A DNA stretch of 6,129 nucleotides, taken from NCBI GenBank assembly GCA_002297505.1, contig DBLQ01000010.1, forward strand, positions 1 through 6,129, written 5' to 3'. The notes under the pieces are model-generated. The model did no database searches, had not been told where the DNA came from, and saw only the letters and a program-made list of their open reading frames with translations. The DNA comes from Flavobacteriales bacterium UBA720. Its GTDB lineage: Bacteria > Bacteroidota > Bacteroidia > Flavobacteriales > Weeksellaceae. Below, one piece after another: positions 6,044 through 6,129 of the stretch. The stretch's first letter is position 1; each line of letters starts with the position of its first letter. A program made the translations under genes and the position numbers.

Positions 6044-6073
6044 CAAATGTAGAGGAATTGTTAAATGTTTTAA
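6044..6073 (-). promoter_or_regulatory. Possible promoter for gtrA-plsC, nearly leaderless
   Basis: TACATTTG (6051-6044) is an exact -7 match; TTA at 6073-6071, 19 nt upstream, is a two-of-three match to the -33 TTG. Transcription would start around 6038-6040, leaving an untranslated leader of only a few bases before the ATG at 6036. The rest of 6052-6129 is AT-rich and shows no gene. Confidence 0.45.
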
Positions 6074-6129
6074 AATAATCGTTAAATAATTTTTTTGTAC
6101 CAGAAATATTTCTACATTTATTTTATCAT

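Noticed and set aside
6102..6113. A 12-bp perfect palindrome AGAAATATTTCT upstream of gtrA
   Set aside because: It is short and purely AT-rich in the arms' centre, there is no second copy in the window, and such a match is easily found by chance in this composition.

Overview
The window looks like chromosomal DNA of a Bacteroidota species. I would guess the Sphingobacteriaceae (Sphingobacterium- or Pedobacter-like), but the genus is only an impression. Support comes from three things: the Bacteroidota-type promoter (TTG, 19 nt, TAnnTTTG) in front of the tRNA and several further -7-like boxes; genes without Shine-Dalgarno sequences; and protein families typical of the phylum (a TlpA-type thioredoxin with a long N-terminal extension, DUF3810, a FucP/GluP-type sugar carrier, an FPEGG-type PlsC).

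Left part, plus strand (1-1416): the 3' part of an exported TlpA-like thioredoxin-fold protein, cut by the window edge inside its signal peptide. It is followed by a well-formed promoter, a tRNA with a CAU anticodon (probably elongator Met) and a strong intrinsic terminator.

Middle (1417-1941): about 525 bases of AT-rich sequence without a credible protein gene, lying between converging transcription units. It is not featureless. A hairpin with a U-tract points left on the minus strand at 1427-1459, and another points right on the plus strand at 1911-1943. Neither terminates a recognised gene directly, and each has a promoter-like sequence about 90-120 nt upstream. These could be two small RNA genes, and this is the least explained part of the window.

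Right part, minus strand (6036 down to 1942): four genes in one direction. In order of transcription they are a GtrA-like four-helix membrane protein, a PlsC-family lysophospholipid acyltransferase, a 12-helix MFS sugar transporter with a predicted coiled-coil insertion of about 110 residues on the periplasmic side, and a DUF3810 membrane protein with an HExxH metallopeptidase motif. The last two overlap by 11 bp, so they are probably translationally coupled. GtrA and PlsC suggest envelope lipid or glycan work. The transporter/putative protease pair looks like a separate functional unit with its own -7 box.

No mobile element, CRISPR array or rRNA is visible. Most of the window is ordinary core-genome content. 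The points worth a second look are the transporter insertion, its coupling to a putative protease, an A10 tract early in the protease gene, the orphan terminators, and a -7 box almost touching the gtrA start codon.
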